DNA of 55,433 nucleotides from Gyrodactylus bullatarudis. Lineage: Eukaryota > Platyhelminthes > Monogenea > Gyrodactylidea > Gyrodactylidae. The translations under genes and the position numbers were made by a program. Position 1 is the first letter of the stretch; every line of letters starts with the position of its first letter. The stretch spans positions 102,146 to 157,578 of the forward strand of contig SSNU01000007.1 of the NCBI GenBank assembly GCA_012064415.1, written 5' to 3'. The notes beneath the pieces are model-generated. The model saw only the letters and a list, made by a program, of their open reading frames with translations, was not told the DNA's origin and searched no databases. Shown here piece by piece: positions 21,361 to 31,732 of the stretch.

Positions 21361-22376
21361 TTAGGATGGATAACAAGTTCCTATTTTTCCTTGCATATCA
21401 TGACAGACGACTGTAAACTTTAATCCGTCAATATTAATAGGTTGATTTCCTTGATCAAGTGTGTATACTAGCGTATAAAGGGCCATTTCAAATTCTGGTG
21501 ACACTCCAAAGAGCATTGATCCGATATTTTTTAGAAATTTTTCCTTCCAAATAAACCTAAAGGAGGAGAATAGTTCTTTATAATGATATTTTGATCCGCA
21601 GTATTTCATTCTTTCCATTTGTTCCAATTTGGCATAGCGAATCCAGTTGTGAAATCCGGTCACTTCTTGTCTGCGAACCTCGCCAAGGAATACATGCTCA
21701 AAGCCAGAACTATCATCAGATTTGGTTCTTTTGTATAAGCTAAACCAAATCTTTAATAGATAGGCTTTTACTACTTCTACAGTGTTGTAGGCTGGGTTGA
21801 TTTTCTTCAAATACTTCATCATAATTTTCATGATTTCTGTCTTGAGACATTCATCTACAAATTTAACGATTAGTTTCTTGTCGGCTTCCGTAAAATGCTC
21901 TGTCACTTCAAGGTCTCTGTGATAGATTTGTCCAAGGTTAAGAAATGCATCGACAGTGGAAAACTTTCTGAGTTGACTTTCATTGAACATGATAAAGAGG
22001 GGGGATTTGTCACATGCTTCCGTTGGTTTTCCTTGAAATAAAACATGTCAAAAAAACCTTTGATTCAGAGATATTCTGAAAATTAAAATGAGTCTTTTTT
22101 CAATCAATATTCAGTTAACTTAACATTACTCTCAGATATGATTGGTCGAGGTAACTCTATTTTGAGAAAACATAAACTCAGTTCGAAAATCATTCAAAAC
22201 TTGCCTTGAAAATTGAGCTTGTAGTGAGTGTTTACATGTCCAGCATGGACATCAGCTTCCCAAAGTTCCTTGGCCACTCTGCTGAGATCAAGTTTGGCTT
22301 CCTGATTCACGGAAGATGTAACATTTTCAAGTATACATATCAACAAAAGCACTACAAAAATAATGGGCTTGAACAT
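21361..22376 (-). CDS. EndoU-family poly(U)-specific endoribonuclease, secreted, two exons
   Basis: Exon 1 is 22205-22376 and exon 2 is 21361-22031. The 173-nt intron uses a GC donor in perfect context (CAAG|GCAAGT) and a TTTCAAG acceptor. The product is 280 aa, close to XendoU/placental-protein-11 length. A signal peptide spans about 1-21 (MFKPIIFVVLLLICIL). The N-terminal block has LSRVAKELWEADV, typical of the fold. The catalytic triad positions are visible: FEHVFLGE (H170), GFHNWIRY (H185) and FLKNIGSMLFG (K225), followed by SPEFEMALYTLVY and the C-terminal GKIGTCYP. EndoU enzymes are Mn2+-dependent RNases cutting at uridines. A signal peptide implies secretion. It is the upstream partner of the DNase II gene. 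Confidence 0.93.
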
Positions 22377-22386
22377 TTCAGTTCTT

Positions 22387-22423
22387 CTGTGAATTAGAAA
22401 AAAAACCTGAACGTTTATTTATA
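22387..22423 (-). promoter_or_regulatory. TATA box and acceptor-like site upstream of EndoU
   Basis: The minus strand has TATAAATA (plus 22416-22423) 47 nt before the EndoU ATG. A polypyrimidine tract ending CTAATTCACAG follows, 10 nt before the ATG. This may be a TATA promoter with a start site near the CACAG, or a splice acceptor (5' UTR intron or trans-spliced leader). The sequence cannot separate these. Confidence 0.4.
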
Positions 22424-22738
22424 ATCATAGTAAATTCGAAAAAAAAAGTGAGTGATCGTGTTACTTTTCCACAAAATTATTCAATCAATATCTTCTTTTT
22501 TGTAGAAGAAAAGTTTAAAAGGCTAACTTTAGTAACTTGGTCCAACAAGGAATGAAGATCAAGGATGAGGAAAAATGCCAAAAGTTCATCAAGGTTCACA
22601 GACGTCTGGAAATGTTAATATTCTCAGGTGCAGATGATCATCATGAAAAAGATACTTTGGTGACTAGTATGAAGTTTCAATTTTAAATTTTCTGCGTGGA
22701 TATCAGAGGTTTTTATTTATTGGACCAATCAGAGTTAA

Positions 22739-22954
22739 CTCTTTCGGTGCCAAGACTATTTCACAATTTTTATAAAAACCAAAATTTAGCTATGAAGATA
22801 CCAAGTTATTTGGCCAAAAATATTACTAATGCAAGTTCACATTGTGGGCTTCAATTTAAACTTTAATTGATCCAGAAACCTATCAAACTGGTAGAGTTAT
22901 GAACGTTCAAAAAAATTGGAAAATGGACATATATGTCCATCGGCACCGAAAGGG
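22739..22954. mobile_element. piggyBac-type MITE, complete, TTAA-flanked
   Basis: 216 bp bounded by CTCTTTCGGTGCC and GGCACCGAAAGGG inverted ends. TTAA lies immediately outside at 22735-22738 and 22955-22958, the piggyBac target duplication. A subterminal palindrome ATGGACATATATGTCCAT lies near the right end. No coding capacity. A second copy is at 3975-4175. Confidence 0.8.
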
Positions 22955-23362
22955 TTAAATTAAAACACATTTGAATAAAGCTTAATAACATTAAAACCAG
23001 GAATAGCATTAATTCAAACGATACATCATTCGAAAGAACGTTGGATTTAACATCAGATTTACTCTGGAAACATTTCTTGATGACTCATATTTTAACTGAT
23101 CCAAAAGTTTTCACTAATTTTAAATAAATTTTATACGAACAAACTTGTTTTTTCCTTATAAAATTCAACTCAGGTCTTTGTAAATTTAGAAATTTTCCAT
23201 CTTCCCAAATCATATCCAAACCTTGTAAGATATGAAAATCCGATGATACAAAAAACAATTCGTGACACCACTGCCACCAGGGAAATCGATTGAAATAGAT
23301 TGTTGAATAGTAGATCAAGAATTAAGAATAAAATTTTAGCTAAAAAAACTTAATAAAGTAAA

Positions 23363-24427
23363 AACTAGTTGATATAAAGTTAGAAATTCGATGATTTTTA
23401 CTAAATCTAGATTATTCCATCAAGAATTGTAACTTGTCTTAGATTTTTTGGAATGTTGCTTACTTTTATTGTTAGAAGAAAATTTATTTTTATGAGAAAT
23501 ATAGTCATTTTTCAAATTTTGACGCCAAAATCCCATCTTTTCGAACTCAACTTTTACTGATTTGAAAGTGGGACTGTGATCAGAAAGAAGTTTTTCAGGA
23601 TCAAAATTAGACAAGAAAATAAATTATGCAAAATCTGTTCTAATGCATAAGCTCATTATCGTTCGGGAGCTGAATTTTGATTTTTTGATCATTTTCAATA
23701 CATGGAAAGCAATGCAATTTCTATAGATCAAAATCCCTCGAGAATGCTAGATCTTTCGAAAATTTATCGGCTTTCTTGTCTAATTCTAATATTTTGGCCA
23801 CACTCCCATTTTCAAATTATTAAAAATTTTGAGTTCTGCTTACTAGTAAAGATGAATGATTAATCAATTTTTCCCAAGAAACTTCAATTTGAAATATTCT
23901 CAAGATGTTCCTTTTTTCATCAGCAATTTCAATTATTTTCACTTAAAAAAAAAATTATTATGTGGCATTAAATAGGCGCTACTCATAAGATAAGAAAAGA
24001 TAAGATAAAATGCTGAATCTGACGCATAACTCGGTTATCGTTTGGGTGTCGAATTTCGATTTCTTGATCATTTTCACTACTTGAAAATCAATGAAACATC
24101 GAAAAATCGAAATCCCTTCAAAAATGGTGGATCTTTGGAAAATTTATCGGCGGTTTTCGGCTTTCTTGTCTAATTCTGATCCACAGTCTTACTTTGAAAT
24201 CAAATAAAATTGTTAGTTCAAAAAATCAAATTTTGGTGCCAAATCGAAATCTGTTAATTGGCCATATTTTTCATGAAAATAATTTTTTCCAGAAATTTTT
24301 TCTTTAAATCGTAAAAGCGGGCAACATGAGTAGGATTCCAAAAAATATTTTACATTTTCGAATTTTTGATGAAAAATCGAGGTTTTAGTAAAAATCATTG
24401 ATTCCCAGCTTCATATCAACTAACTTA
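23363..24427. repeat. FB-A1 composite (two nested or tandem copies)
   Basis: The outer termini are CTAGTTGATATAAAG on the left and CTTCATATCAACTA on the right. The interior contains the CGTT[CT]GGG block twice in the same orientation (about 23640-23720 and 24010-24090), so the 1,065-bp unit is probably a duplicated or nested copy. The segment 23840-24427 is repeated at 49385-50022. Confidence 0.65.
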
Positions 24428-25990
24428 GCAGCAATGGAGAGAAAGATAGTTGAAGATTAGTTTCATATTCTTCATAAAGTGATATTACTAATGATCTCTT
24501 ATGTAACCTGGATCCAAAGTTCAATATATCTTTTTCTAGGTTTTGATTTTACGAGGTTTTCGAAATTTTATGTAAATTACTGACTCCTAGTAGTCAACTA
24601 ACCATGGTAGATTTCATCTCTTGTCAATTCTAGAATCTATTTTTATTTCATTCCACTATGTTAACTTCTATAACAATTAGGTAATTTAAAGCGATCAATC
24701 AATCAAGACTTCAAAAATAATTCTTTAAACTTTCTAAATTTAACTAGATGTATTTCGTTAAGGTGCTTGGGTAATATTTCCCAAAGGAACGCCTTAATTG
24801 GTAATGGATTAGCCCATGTCGCTGAATGTCACAGCTTTCTAATGGATCCCACCAAGACTGGTACGAAAGAAAGTGCTGTACTATTCATAAATAAATTCTG
24901 AAAATATCTCAAGATGATGTCTAAACTAGAGATCTATATTCACGGAATAATCTGAGATCATTAACTCAGTTGAAAACTATTGTTACTGAACAATGTAAAC
25001 ATCTTTTTTCAAAATAATTTTTGAATTGTTACTGAAATGCAGTACAGTGGCTGTCCTCTATTTGATTGAGCAATAATACACAAGAATTTATTTCAATTCA
25101 AATTTTACATTTCTGAAGACATTTTTTTCATCATTTTGCCTCATTTTGAAATTAATGGTCAAAGTTAGAGGCTGAAATTAATTTCTGATGTTAAATCACA
25201 ATTTCTTTATGAATTCTTATTAATTTTCTTCAGTGATGAGAGATTCATCCAATAAAACCATCTACTTTAATATGAAAGAAATTTAATTTACATCCACGCC
25301 TGTAATCATACAATTTCCCAGTGACCAGTGATCACACAAATTTTTCCCATGTAAATTTGATCAATTGCTGATAAAAGTAAATAAATTACTTGAAATTAAT
25401 CAGAGAGACTGTGTGATTTTTCAACTTTGTATCAGCCTAATTTTAGGATATTTTTGGCTTTTCATGAAATCGTGTTCTGTCCCAAATTTTTTCATCACAA
25501 AAACTAGAAACAATATGAAGGGTTAAGACGAGAAATTTTTGAACTATGGAAGTGTAAATCATCGTTCTATAGAAGATAACATATTAATGGGCATTACCGT
25601 AGTGTGAGATCTTTTTTTCTTCAAAATTTCTATTCAAATCATCATTTGGGATATTAAGCTCTGTTAGAATAGTTAAAAAGTACTCTCGTGTGTTTGTTTG
25701 GATAATAAAATGTCATTTTTCTGTGGTCCTCATCAGATTGCGTGTAGATATAATGACTGTGAAATATGCAATTTCTTCTGAAGAGATGAAATTAACTTGA
25801 AATTCTCAATGAAAAAATGCAAAGAATGTAATTCATACTAAAAAAGTTAAGCAAGTAAAGTAATATTCATGAATTGGTTTCAAAATTAAAAATCAGCTAT
25901 TTTTCATTTTCAGATCAACACATCAAATATTGGATTACGTTTGATTTTTATTTTCTTGGTCAGTGCATTTTATAGATACTTGATTAAATT
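24428..25990. other. unassigned interval
   Basis: About 1.5 kb with no recognisable gene, RNA or repeat. Slightly higher complexity near 24760-24880, but no frame stays open. Confidence 0.45.
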
Positions 25991-26000
25991 TGGAATCTAA

Positions 26001-26399
26001 TCAGTAATCTTTTTGTGGAAAAATTAGGATCAAAGTAAAATTATTATGGGTAGAGTTGATATGCTTCCCATATTCTAATTGATTTTCAATATCTAATTTG
26101 CAAGAAAATTTGTATTTATAATTTTGAGAAATTTCCCAACAGTTTCGTTCAAAGTGGAAACCCGTAAAGTGTATAAGCTGAACGTTCAGTGTATATCCAA
26201 TGGATATTATCCATGTCGTTGAGTCTTGAGGAATTTTGGCTTTTTTTCGATTCTGCGGAGGGCTGTGTCGAATTGCTCGCGAATAGACATAATGATCAAG
26301 ACTTGAGACTTGTAATTCAAAATTCTTAAAGTGTACACCGAGTTTCAACATTGACCAATTAGGGAATTTGGCGCCATCGCTAGATTTGAAATATGCCAT
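26001..26399 (-). CDS. uncertain 132-codon open frame
   Basis: An uninterrupted minus-strand frame of 132 codons, long for such AT-rich DNA. I recognise no domain. Its first 25 or so codons overlap an FB-A1 fragment (26370-26399 reads into GGCGCC and GAAATATGCCATAA), which argues against a genuine start there. The remainder is unique in the window, with normal-looking amino-acid variety (WIISIGYTLN, FHFERNCWEI). It could be an exon of an unrecognised gene or chance. Confidence 0.2.
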   Translation of the reverse strand: MAYFKSSDGAKFPNWSMLKLGVHFKNFELQVSSLDHYVYSRAIRHSPPQNRKKAKIPQDSTTWIISIGYTLNVQLIHFTGFHFERNCWEISQNYKYKFSCKLDIENQLEYGKHINSTHNNFTLILIFPQKDY

Positions 26400-26566
26400 A
26401 ACTTTCTTAAAATTTGATTTTTAAAATTTTTTTTCTTCAGATCCTGAAAGTGGAACCTACGATCTAGATTCAAAAAAAATCTTGATCAAATTCGATTTCT
26501 TGATGAAAAAATATATAATTTTGTAAAAAGCATAAATTCCTATCTTCATATTAATTAGCTTTACAT
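26384..26566. repeat. FB-A1 right-half fragment next to the cysteine-rich gene
   Basis: Carries TTGATCAAATTCGATTTCTT, GTAAAAAGCATAAATTCC and the terminus ATATTAATTAGCTTTA. It ends within about 10 bp of the cysteine-rich gene's stop codon. Confidence 0.65.
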
Positions 26567-26572
26567 TTCAAT

Positions 26573-26797
26573 TTATTCATCATTAGGAAACATTTCATCA
26601 AATTCATCATCAAATACTACAACACCATCACAATTCGAATCACAAGAATTCTTTGCAGTGGAGCAATCACACTTTTCCTCAGCACAGTTTGTCAAACAAT
26701 ATTCGTATTCACTTTGACAATCTCCTTCACAATCAGCATACACTTGAGAATATGTAAGAACTGAGAGAAATAGCAAATAGAATCTAAACTTGCTCAT
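26573..26797 (-). CDS. small secreted cysteine-rich acidic protein
   Basis: A single-exon minus-strand ORF of 74 residues. A signal peptide spans about 1-21 (hydrophobic YLLFLSVLTYSQVYA, cleavage before DC). The mature part has 8 cysteines in the order C-x3-C-x6-C-x3-C-x4-C-x-C-x6-C-x3-C, which contains the unit C-x3-C-x6-C-x3-C and a near repeat of it, hinting at internal duplication of a helical-hairpin-like module. The C-terminus is strongly acidic (DDEFDEMFPNDE). A minus-strand TATAAAAA lies about 50 nt upstream and AATAAA overlaps the stop codon. I do not recognise a family. Eight cysteines and an acidic tail fit a small secreted, disulfide-rich peptide; no function is inferred. Confidence 0.65.
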   Translation of the reverse strand: MSKFRFYLLFLSVLTYSQVYADCEGDCQSEYEYCLTNCAEEKCDCSTAKNSCDSNCDGVVVFDDEFDEMFPNDE

Positions 26798-26845
26798 TGT
26801 GGTAACCGAAAATCTTTTTATTTCTCCTCCATATTGGATTACAAT

Positions 26846-26853
26846 TTTTATAT
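26846..26853 (-). promoter_or_regulatory. TATA box of the cysteine-rich gene
   Basis: TATAAAAA on the minus strand, about 50 nt upstream of the ATG at 26797, leaving room for a 5' UTR of about 20-25 nt. No splice acceptor lies between. Confidence 0.45.
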
Positions 26854-26859
26854 GAGCTC

Positions 26860-28092
26860 ACACAAATTATTGAGCACACGAGAAGAATTTTTTTAATAAT
26901 TTGCATTTTTCTCTTACTTCAATTCTAGTTCTTCATACAACCATGATTTGAGTAATTTCAATCAAAAACTCTTTATCAAACACTCATTTTGAAGAGAATT
27001 GAACAGCAAGAAAATTCTTTTTAATGTTAAATTAGATTTGAAAACGTTAATTTGCGCCAAAATTTCACAACGAAAAATTCCTGATTCTGTAAAAAATATT
27101 TCAAATGTTTCTAATTTTACAGGTATTATTAAAGAAATGCAAAATTTTGAAAATTTGTAAATGACTTTTAGTAAAAAAACTAGAAAATCTTCTTCTACGG
27201 GTCAAGTATCGTTTTACGTGTTCTTTGATTCAATAAATATTTCTATTCTATTCTACAACATCATTTCTGGTGAACTAAAAAAAAGTTAAATATATAGAAA
27301 ATCATTCGTTCAAAGCAATCAAGGAAAAGAGTTAGTGTTTTGCGACCTTATTATTTTTAAATCTCTTAGAAAAAAAGTAATAGAGTTAATATTTTAAGAT
27401 ATAAAATTTGTCTTTTTCATAAAAAGTGATTGAAATTCATTTACTTGACAGATAGGTGCTATTTTTTCGAAATTTAAATTGATCTCTGTGTAGAACTGTT
27501 CGTAGAAAAACAAAATTTCCTCTCCCTACTGGTTATTTCAAAAAAAACGTTCTGTAGTGTTTTTCGAGATAATTCGAGGATAAAATCCAGAATTATATCG
27601 ATTACATCAGATGTTATTCAAATTATTTACTTATTTTCGACTTGTTTTTACATTAGTACATTCAAATTTCAAAAAATGAGAATTAATTCTTCTTATCGAC
27701 AAAAATCTAAAAAAAGAGTAATAATAAAACTCTGATACGCAATTACTTCATTCGAATCTCTACGATGATCATTACTATTAGCCTAGTACAGACTAAAGGA
27801 TGAGTGGGAAAATATTCCTATAGATGGCAAGTACAGATTTCTTTCTCCATCAAGCATGCGCATTCGTCTCTTAATTTTACGCATCACAATTTGACAGAGA
27901 ATAAAAGAGACGAAAGTTTATCCCTAAGACTCAAGGCAGGCAAAACAAATGAGAAAATTTCTTCAATCTCAAAAAAAATATTTATTCACGCTGTTTTTTT
28001 TGGCTTGTCAGATATAATTTTTTCCTTTGCAAGCATGAATATCGAAAAAATCAAACAATCTCTTGAATTTCAATATAAAACTCTCTTACAAT
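26860..28092. other. unassigned interval
   Basis: No recognised gene. A plus-strand 105-codon frame at 27804-28121 runs into the FB-A3 repeat at its 3' end and has no family motif, so I do not call it. Confidence 0.4.
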
Positions 28093-28915
28093 TATTAAAG
28101 ATGTTCTCGATGAATTTGTGAATTCATGATTCTTATAATAAACTCACATTTTTCATCAAGGTATCAAAATTTGGTTAAATTAGAGATCAGTTGCCCCCTC
28201 TTATTTCTCTCTTAGTTTACTTTGAATCGTGTTGGTCTTTTTATTATCGAAGACATGAAAACTCACCTCAAGGGATTCGTTTTCATTTCTTCGATGTTAA
28301 TAAGCCCTTAGTCTCTATGTCATTCAAAAAATTTACTGCAAAACAAGAGGGGGCAAATGTTCTATAAATTAGCCTAAAATTTTCTAAAGATTCTTTGGTT
28401 TTTTAAAAAATATTTTTGGAAAAATTATGAGTTGGCGCGATTTTTTAAAACTTTGAGTTGAAAAATTTTGTTGATTTCGAGGTGTGAGAGAAATCAAACT
28501 TTAATTTTTCAGAATCATCAATAAATAAGAAGAGCAAAAATAGTCGTAGAGATTTAAGAAAAGACTCCATTTAAGTGCAAAAGTCCACATCCTATTTTTC
28601 TATCATTTCTACTGCTTGGAATTTGATAAATTAGATCCGAGAACAGTTCAAAACGACGGAATAAGTATAATTATTTTCCTTGTCTATTGATGAACCTGAA
28701 AAATAAAACTTTGAAATCAACAAAAATTTTCAACTCAAAGTCTTAAAAAATTACTCCAAAATTTTCTAAAAATATTTTTTGAAATTTTTCTTCTTAAATC
28801 AGTGAAATTGTGTACCTTTTGAATCGGTTACTAAAAATACCTCATACCTTGATGAAAAAGTGAGATTTTTCTAAAGATAATGAATTCTCAAATTCATCGA
28901 GAATAGCTTGATTTA
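28093..28915. repeat. FB-A3 fold-back MITE, split by MITE B
   Basis: The left terminus TTCTCGATGAATTTGTGAAT (28093-28172) and the right terminus CAAATTCATCGAGAATAGCT (ending 28915) are inverted. Between them is an insertion of MITE B (28173-28374). The interior contains AAACTTTGAGTTGAAAAATT in the left arm and CAACTCAAAGTC in the right arm, the block shared with FB-A1 and FB-A2. Confidence 0.7.
28173..28374. mobile_element. MITE B, copy 1 (inserted in FB-A3)
   Basis: 202 bp with imperfect roughly 30-bp inverted ends: GGTTAAATTAGAG then TTGCCCCCTCTT on the left, AAGAGGGGGCAA then AAATTAGCC on the right. Contains TTTACTTTGAATCGTGTTGG. The other copies are 47821-47990 and 42478-42587. Confidence 0.7.
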
Positions 28916-29311
28916 TTTAGGGCTGAGATCTATTGATGAATTTTTCCCATAATCGAGTGTTTTTGTCGGATGTTAATTAAATCAGTTCAGAGTCTGGACT
29001 TTAGTTGAGTTGTGAATATATAGAAATCGAATAATTAAAATGTTCTTAATTCTTGATATAATTCTCACGATTGGAATAATGTCCCATGACAACCGTTAAA
29101 AACCGGATAAAATGACTGATTCTCGATGAGGCTGACCGTAGCCTCACGATAGTCTCGCCAAGGGAATCCACTTCCAATAACACTCATTGCTACTATTGAC
29201 AATCACTTAATCATGCCAGTTTATGGCATCCAAGCATGGTCGTTGAGGACTGAGTAACAAAAAGAATGGCGATACTTTCAGATCACTACAAAAGATTTAG
29301 TGCTTCTAACG
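28916..29311. other. unassigned interval
   Basis: Nothing recognised. A slightly GC-richer patch at about 29100-29270 has no open frame with a known motif. Confidence 0.35.
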
Positions 29312-29907
29312 TAAAGCTAGTTAATATTAAGATGGGAATTTATAATTTTCACATAAGTCTAATTTTATTTTATCAAAAAATGGAATTTGATCAAGATTTT
29401 TGTAGAATCTAGATCTTGAGAACGTTCATTTTTTAATAAAATTATAGCGAATTTCAAATCTTGAAGTAAGGAAATTCCCATTTTTTGAATTTTGAGTTGA
29501 AAATTTTTGTTGATTTCAAAATGAGAGAGTGATCAAAAGTTGATTTTTAAGATTACTATGGGACAAGAAAACCGACATTCAAATTTTGGTACATTCGTCA
29601 TTTTTCAGGGATATTGAATTGTCAAAATTTCCTCGATTTTCAAGAAGGGAAAATGATCCAAAAATAAAAGTTGAATTTCCCCACCAGTACGGGGTAATCC
29701 TCAAAATCAAATTCAGCATATTTGATTTCTTTGTCTAATCGGGATCCTAAGAATCAACTTTTGATCACCATCTCACTTTGAAGTCAAAAAGTGATCCTCA
29801 TGGTCTAGATTCCACATAAATCTTGATCAAATTCGACTTTTTGATGGAAAATATGAGAATTGTGTTAAAATCATAAATTCCCATCTTCATATTAGCTAGG
29901 TGTAGTT
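29312..29907. repeat. FB-A1 fold-back MITE, both termini present
   Basis: Left end AAAGCTAGTTAATATTAAGA with TGGGAATTTATAATTTTCAC; right end AAATCATAAATTCCCATCTT with CATATTAGCTAGG. Interior holds ATTTTTGTTGATTTCAAAAT and its inverse. About 595 bp, one of the better-preserved copies. Confidence 0.75.
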
Positions 29908-30532
29908 CAAGCTGTTATTCAATCGAAAAACTAAATTCAATCGATGATATTCCCTCAAAAAATTGAAAATATTTAAATCACGATATAAAGCCCCATATTC
30001 ATGATTCAGGAGTGGTATCATAGTCTTCTCAGTCTTTCAGATGAAATCTTCTCATATCACGCAAAAGATTAGGACAAAAGATAATTTTCGAGGCAATAAG
30101 AAAATATTTGTCAGTTATTAAATTACTTGTTTCTTCAGGAAACAGAAAAATTCAAACTTTTATAGTTCAGTTGACATGAAAAATTATTAAGTATTAAAAT
30201 GAACGATTTTCGATTTTTATAAAATTCTCAATTATTTCATCAAAATTATACATATAGAAATGAAAATTTATATATTTATTTTAAAAAATGTGTGTTTTAT
30301 TCTGTGTTCCAGTTATGAGTAATATCCATATGACTTAAGATGTAATTTTGTGGAACTACTAAAACCTGACGTCTTTTATAGACTTCCATTGTCTTTTTGA
30401 CTTCCAATTTTTTTTAAAGTTAGAAAATCACAAAAGGTTTCATAAATGGACTAGGATTGTTATCAAAATAAATCGAAAATTCGTCCCCTTGACTGGCTTT
30501 AGAAAATTGACTAGTGGGTACAAAACAAACAA
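29908..30532. other. unassigned interval
   Basis: No gene recognised. Fragments resembling FB termini occur near 30180-30240. Confidence 0.35.
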
Positions 30533-31372
30533 ACCTATCCCTCTCCTCTCTGCCGCTTTTAAGTTGAGAAAAATAATGTTTAGCTACTATGAAGTAGATT
30601 CATAAATGTCAAACTTTCCTAAAAATTAAAATTCACTCAAGTTTAATCCATTGGATAGAGAATTTTCTGCTGATTCTCTCTATCTAATACAGAGATCAGA
30701 TTCGTTCATTTCTTGTCTCATAAAGCACTCGCGAACATTGGAGCAGTTTTGATTTTGAAACAATTCTTGATTGTGTCATTTTTGCTCCATCTGTAAGCAG
30801 CAGAATTGTTGGAAGTTAAGGACGCTTCATGAATATTTTTCAAAATTTCATTATAAAACTTCATATAATGTCTTGATCAAGTGGCTGATTCACTCTCGTT
30901 GTATTAGGTGGAAAAAATAAAAGCCGTGAATTAGGAAGGAGGTATAGGAATATGATAGAAGGGAACATTATCAAGAATGGGTAATATTGATCTTTCCTGA
31001 TAGGTTCTTCCAAAGTTGTCGAACCATTGCTGAAAAAGCCCTGCATTGTTCTAGACTCAGTGTTATTAAAGAGTGACGTAAGTGTATATTACAGCTTTTC
31101 ACCTATTGTAAGTGTAAGAAAGGGGATAGGGTAATAGTCAAAGTGTGAAAAGATGAAAATCATTTTCTAAATCCAAAATCAAGAAATGACAAGAAATGAA
31201 CGAATCTGATCTCTGTATTAGATAGAGAGAATCAGCAGAAAATTCTCTATCCAATGGATTAAACTTGAGTGAATTTTAATTTTTAGGAAAGTTTGACACT
31301 TATGAATCTACTTCATAGTAGCTAAACATTATTTTTCTCAACTTAAAAGGGACAGAGAGGAGAGGGACAGGT
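30533..31372 (-). mobile_element. pogo/Tigger-derived element with 185-bp TIRs
   Basis: Inverted repeats at 30533-30717 and 31188-31372 (for example TCAGATTCGTTCATTTCTTG against its inverse, and CCCTCTCCTCTCT against its inverse) enclose 470 bp. That interior encodes the end of a DDE_1 transposase on the minus strand (next entry). The true outer ends may extend a few bases further; I could not fix the TA target with certainty. It is a deletion derivative: most of the transposase is absent. Confidence 0.75.
30861..31046 (-). pseudogene. pogo/Tigger DDE_1 transposase fragment
   Basis: About 60 codons with the hallmark end of the DDE_1 (Tigger/jerky/CENP-B-like) catalytic domain: FFPPNTTRVNQPLDQDII at the C-terminal end, preceded by a segment resembling the third catalytic block (FLIMFPSIIFLYLLPNSRLLFF, where relatives read LILDNAPSH). 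The catalytic Asp of LxxDNAPSH reads as M/F here, so the site is destroyed. It lies inside the 185-bp-TIR element. Strong family match over the PPNTT..QPLDQ motif. Confidence 0.75.
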
Positions 31373-31674
31373 TTTTTACATTTTTTATAGAGGTAGTGGT
31401 AGTATACAAATTTCAGTATAAATACCCTACCCCTGGTCCTGAAAGGGCTAAATCGATTTCGTGATCATTTCTTACAATGATGACAAGATTTTGGGATTTT
31501 TATGTCTCATTTTGATCCCAAATTACTGTTTTTCATTAAATCATTATTATTGTTAGATTCGACTGTGCTCCTGGCTATTTGATAAAAATCTTCTTCTCTT
31601 TTCCTGATGAACTAAATTTGGTTAATCTCTGGTTTGGGAATCGAGTATGTTGATGATTTTCAGGAATCATGTTT

Positions 31675-31730
31675 TATCATTTGTATTTTGTAAAAATCAT
31701 AGATTCCCAACTTCATATCAATTAGCTTTA
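31675..31730. repeat. FB-A1 terminus (solo end)
   Basis: GTAAAAATCATAGATTCCCA then ACTTCATATCAATTAGCTTT, a perfect FB-A1 right end without a recognisable partner arm nearby. Confidence 0.65.
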
Positions 31731-31732
31731 GC

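Noticed and set aside
22206..22397. Plus-strand 63-codon frame
   Set aside because: Antisense shadow of EndoU exon 1.
23085..23318. Minus-strand 77-codon frame rich in W, F and C
   Set aside because: No domain recognised, no partner exon and no promoter or splice support; possibly chance.
27804..28121. 105-codon plus-strand frame
   Set aside because: The 3' end reads into the FB-A3 repeat and no family motif is visible.
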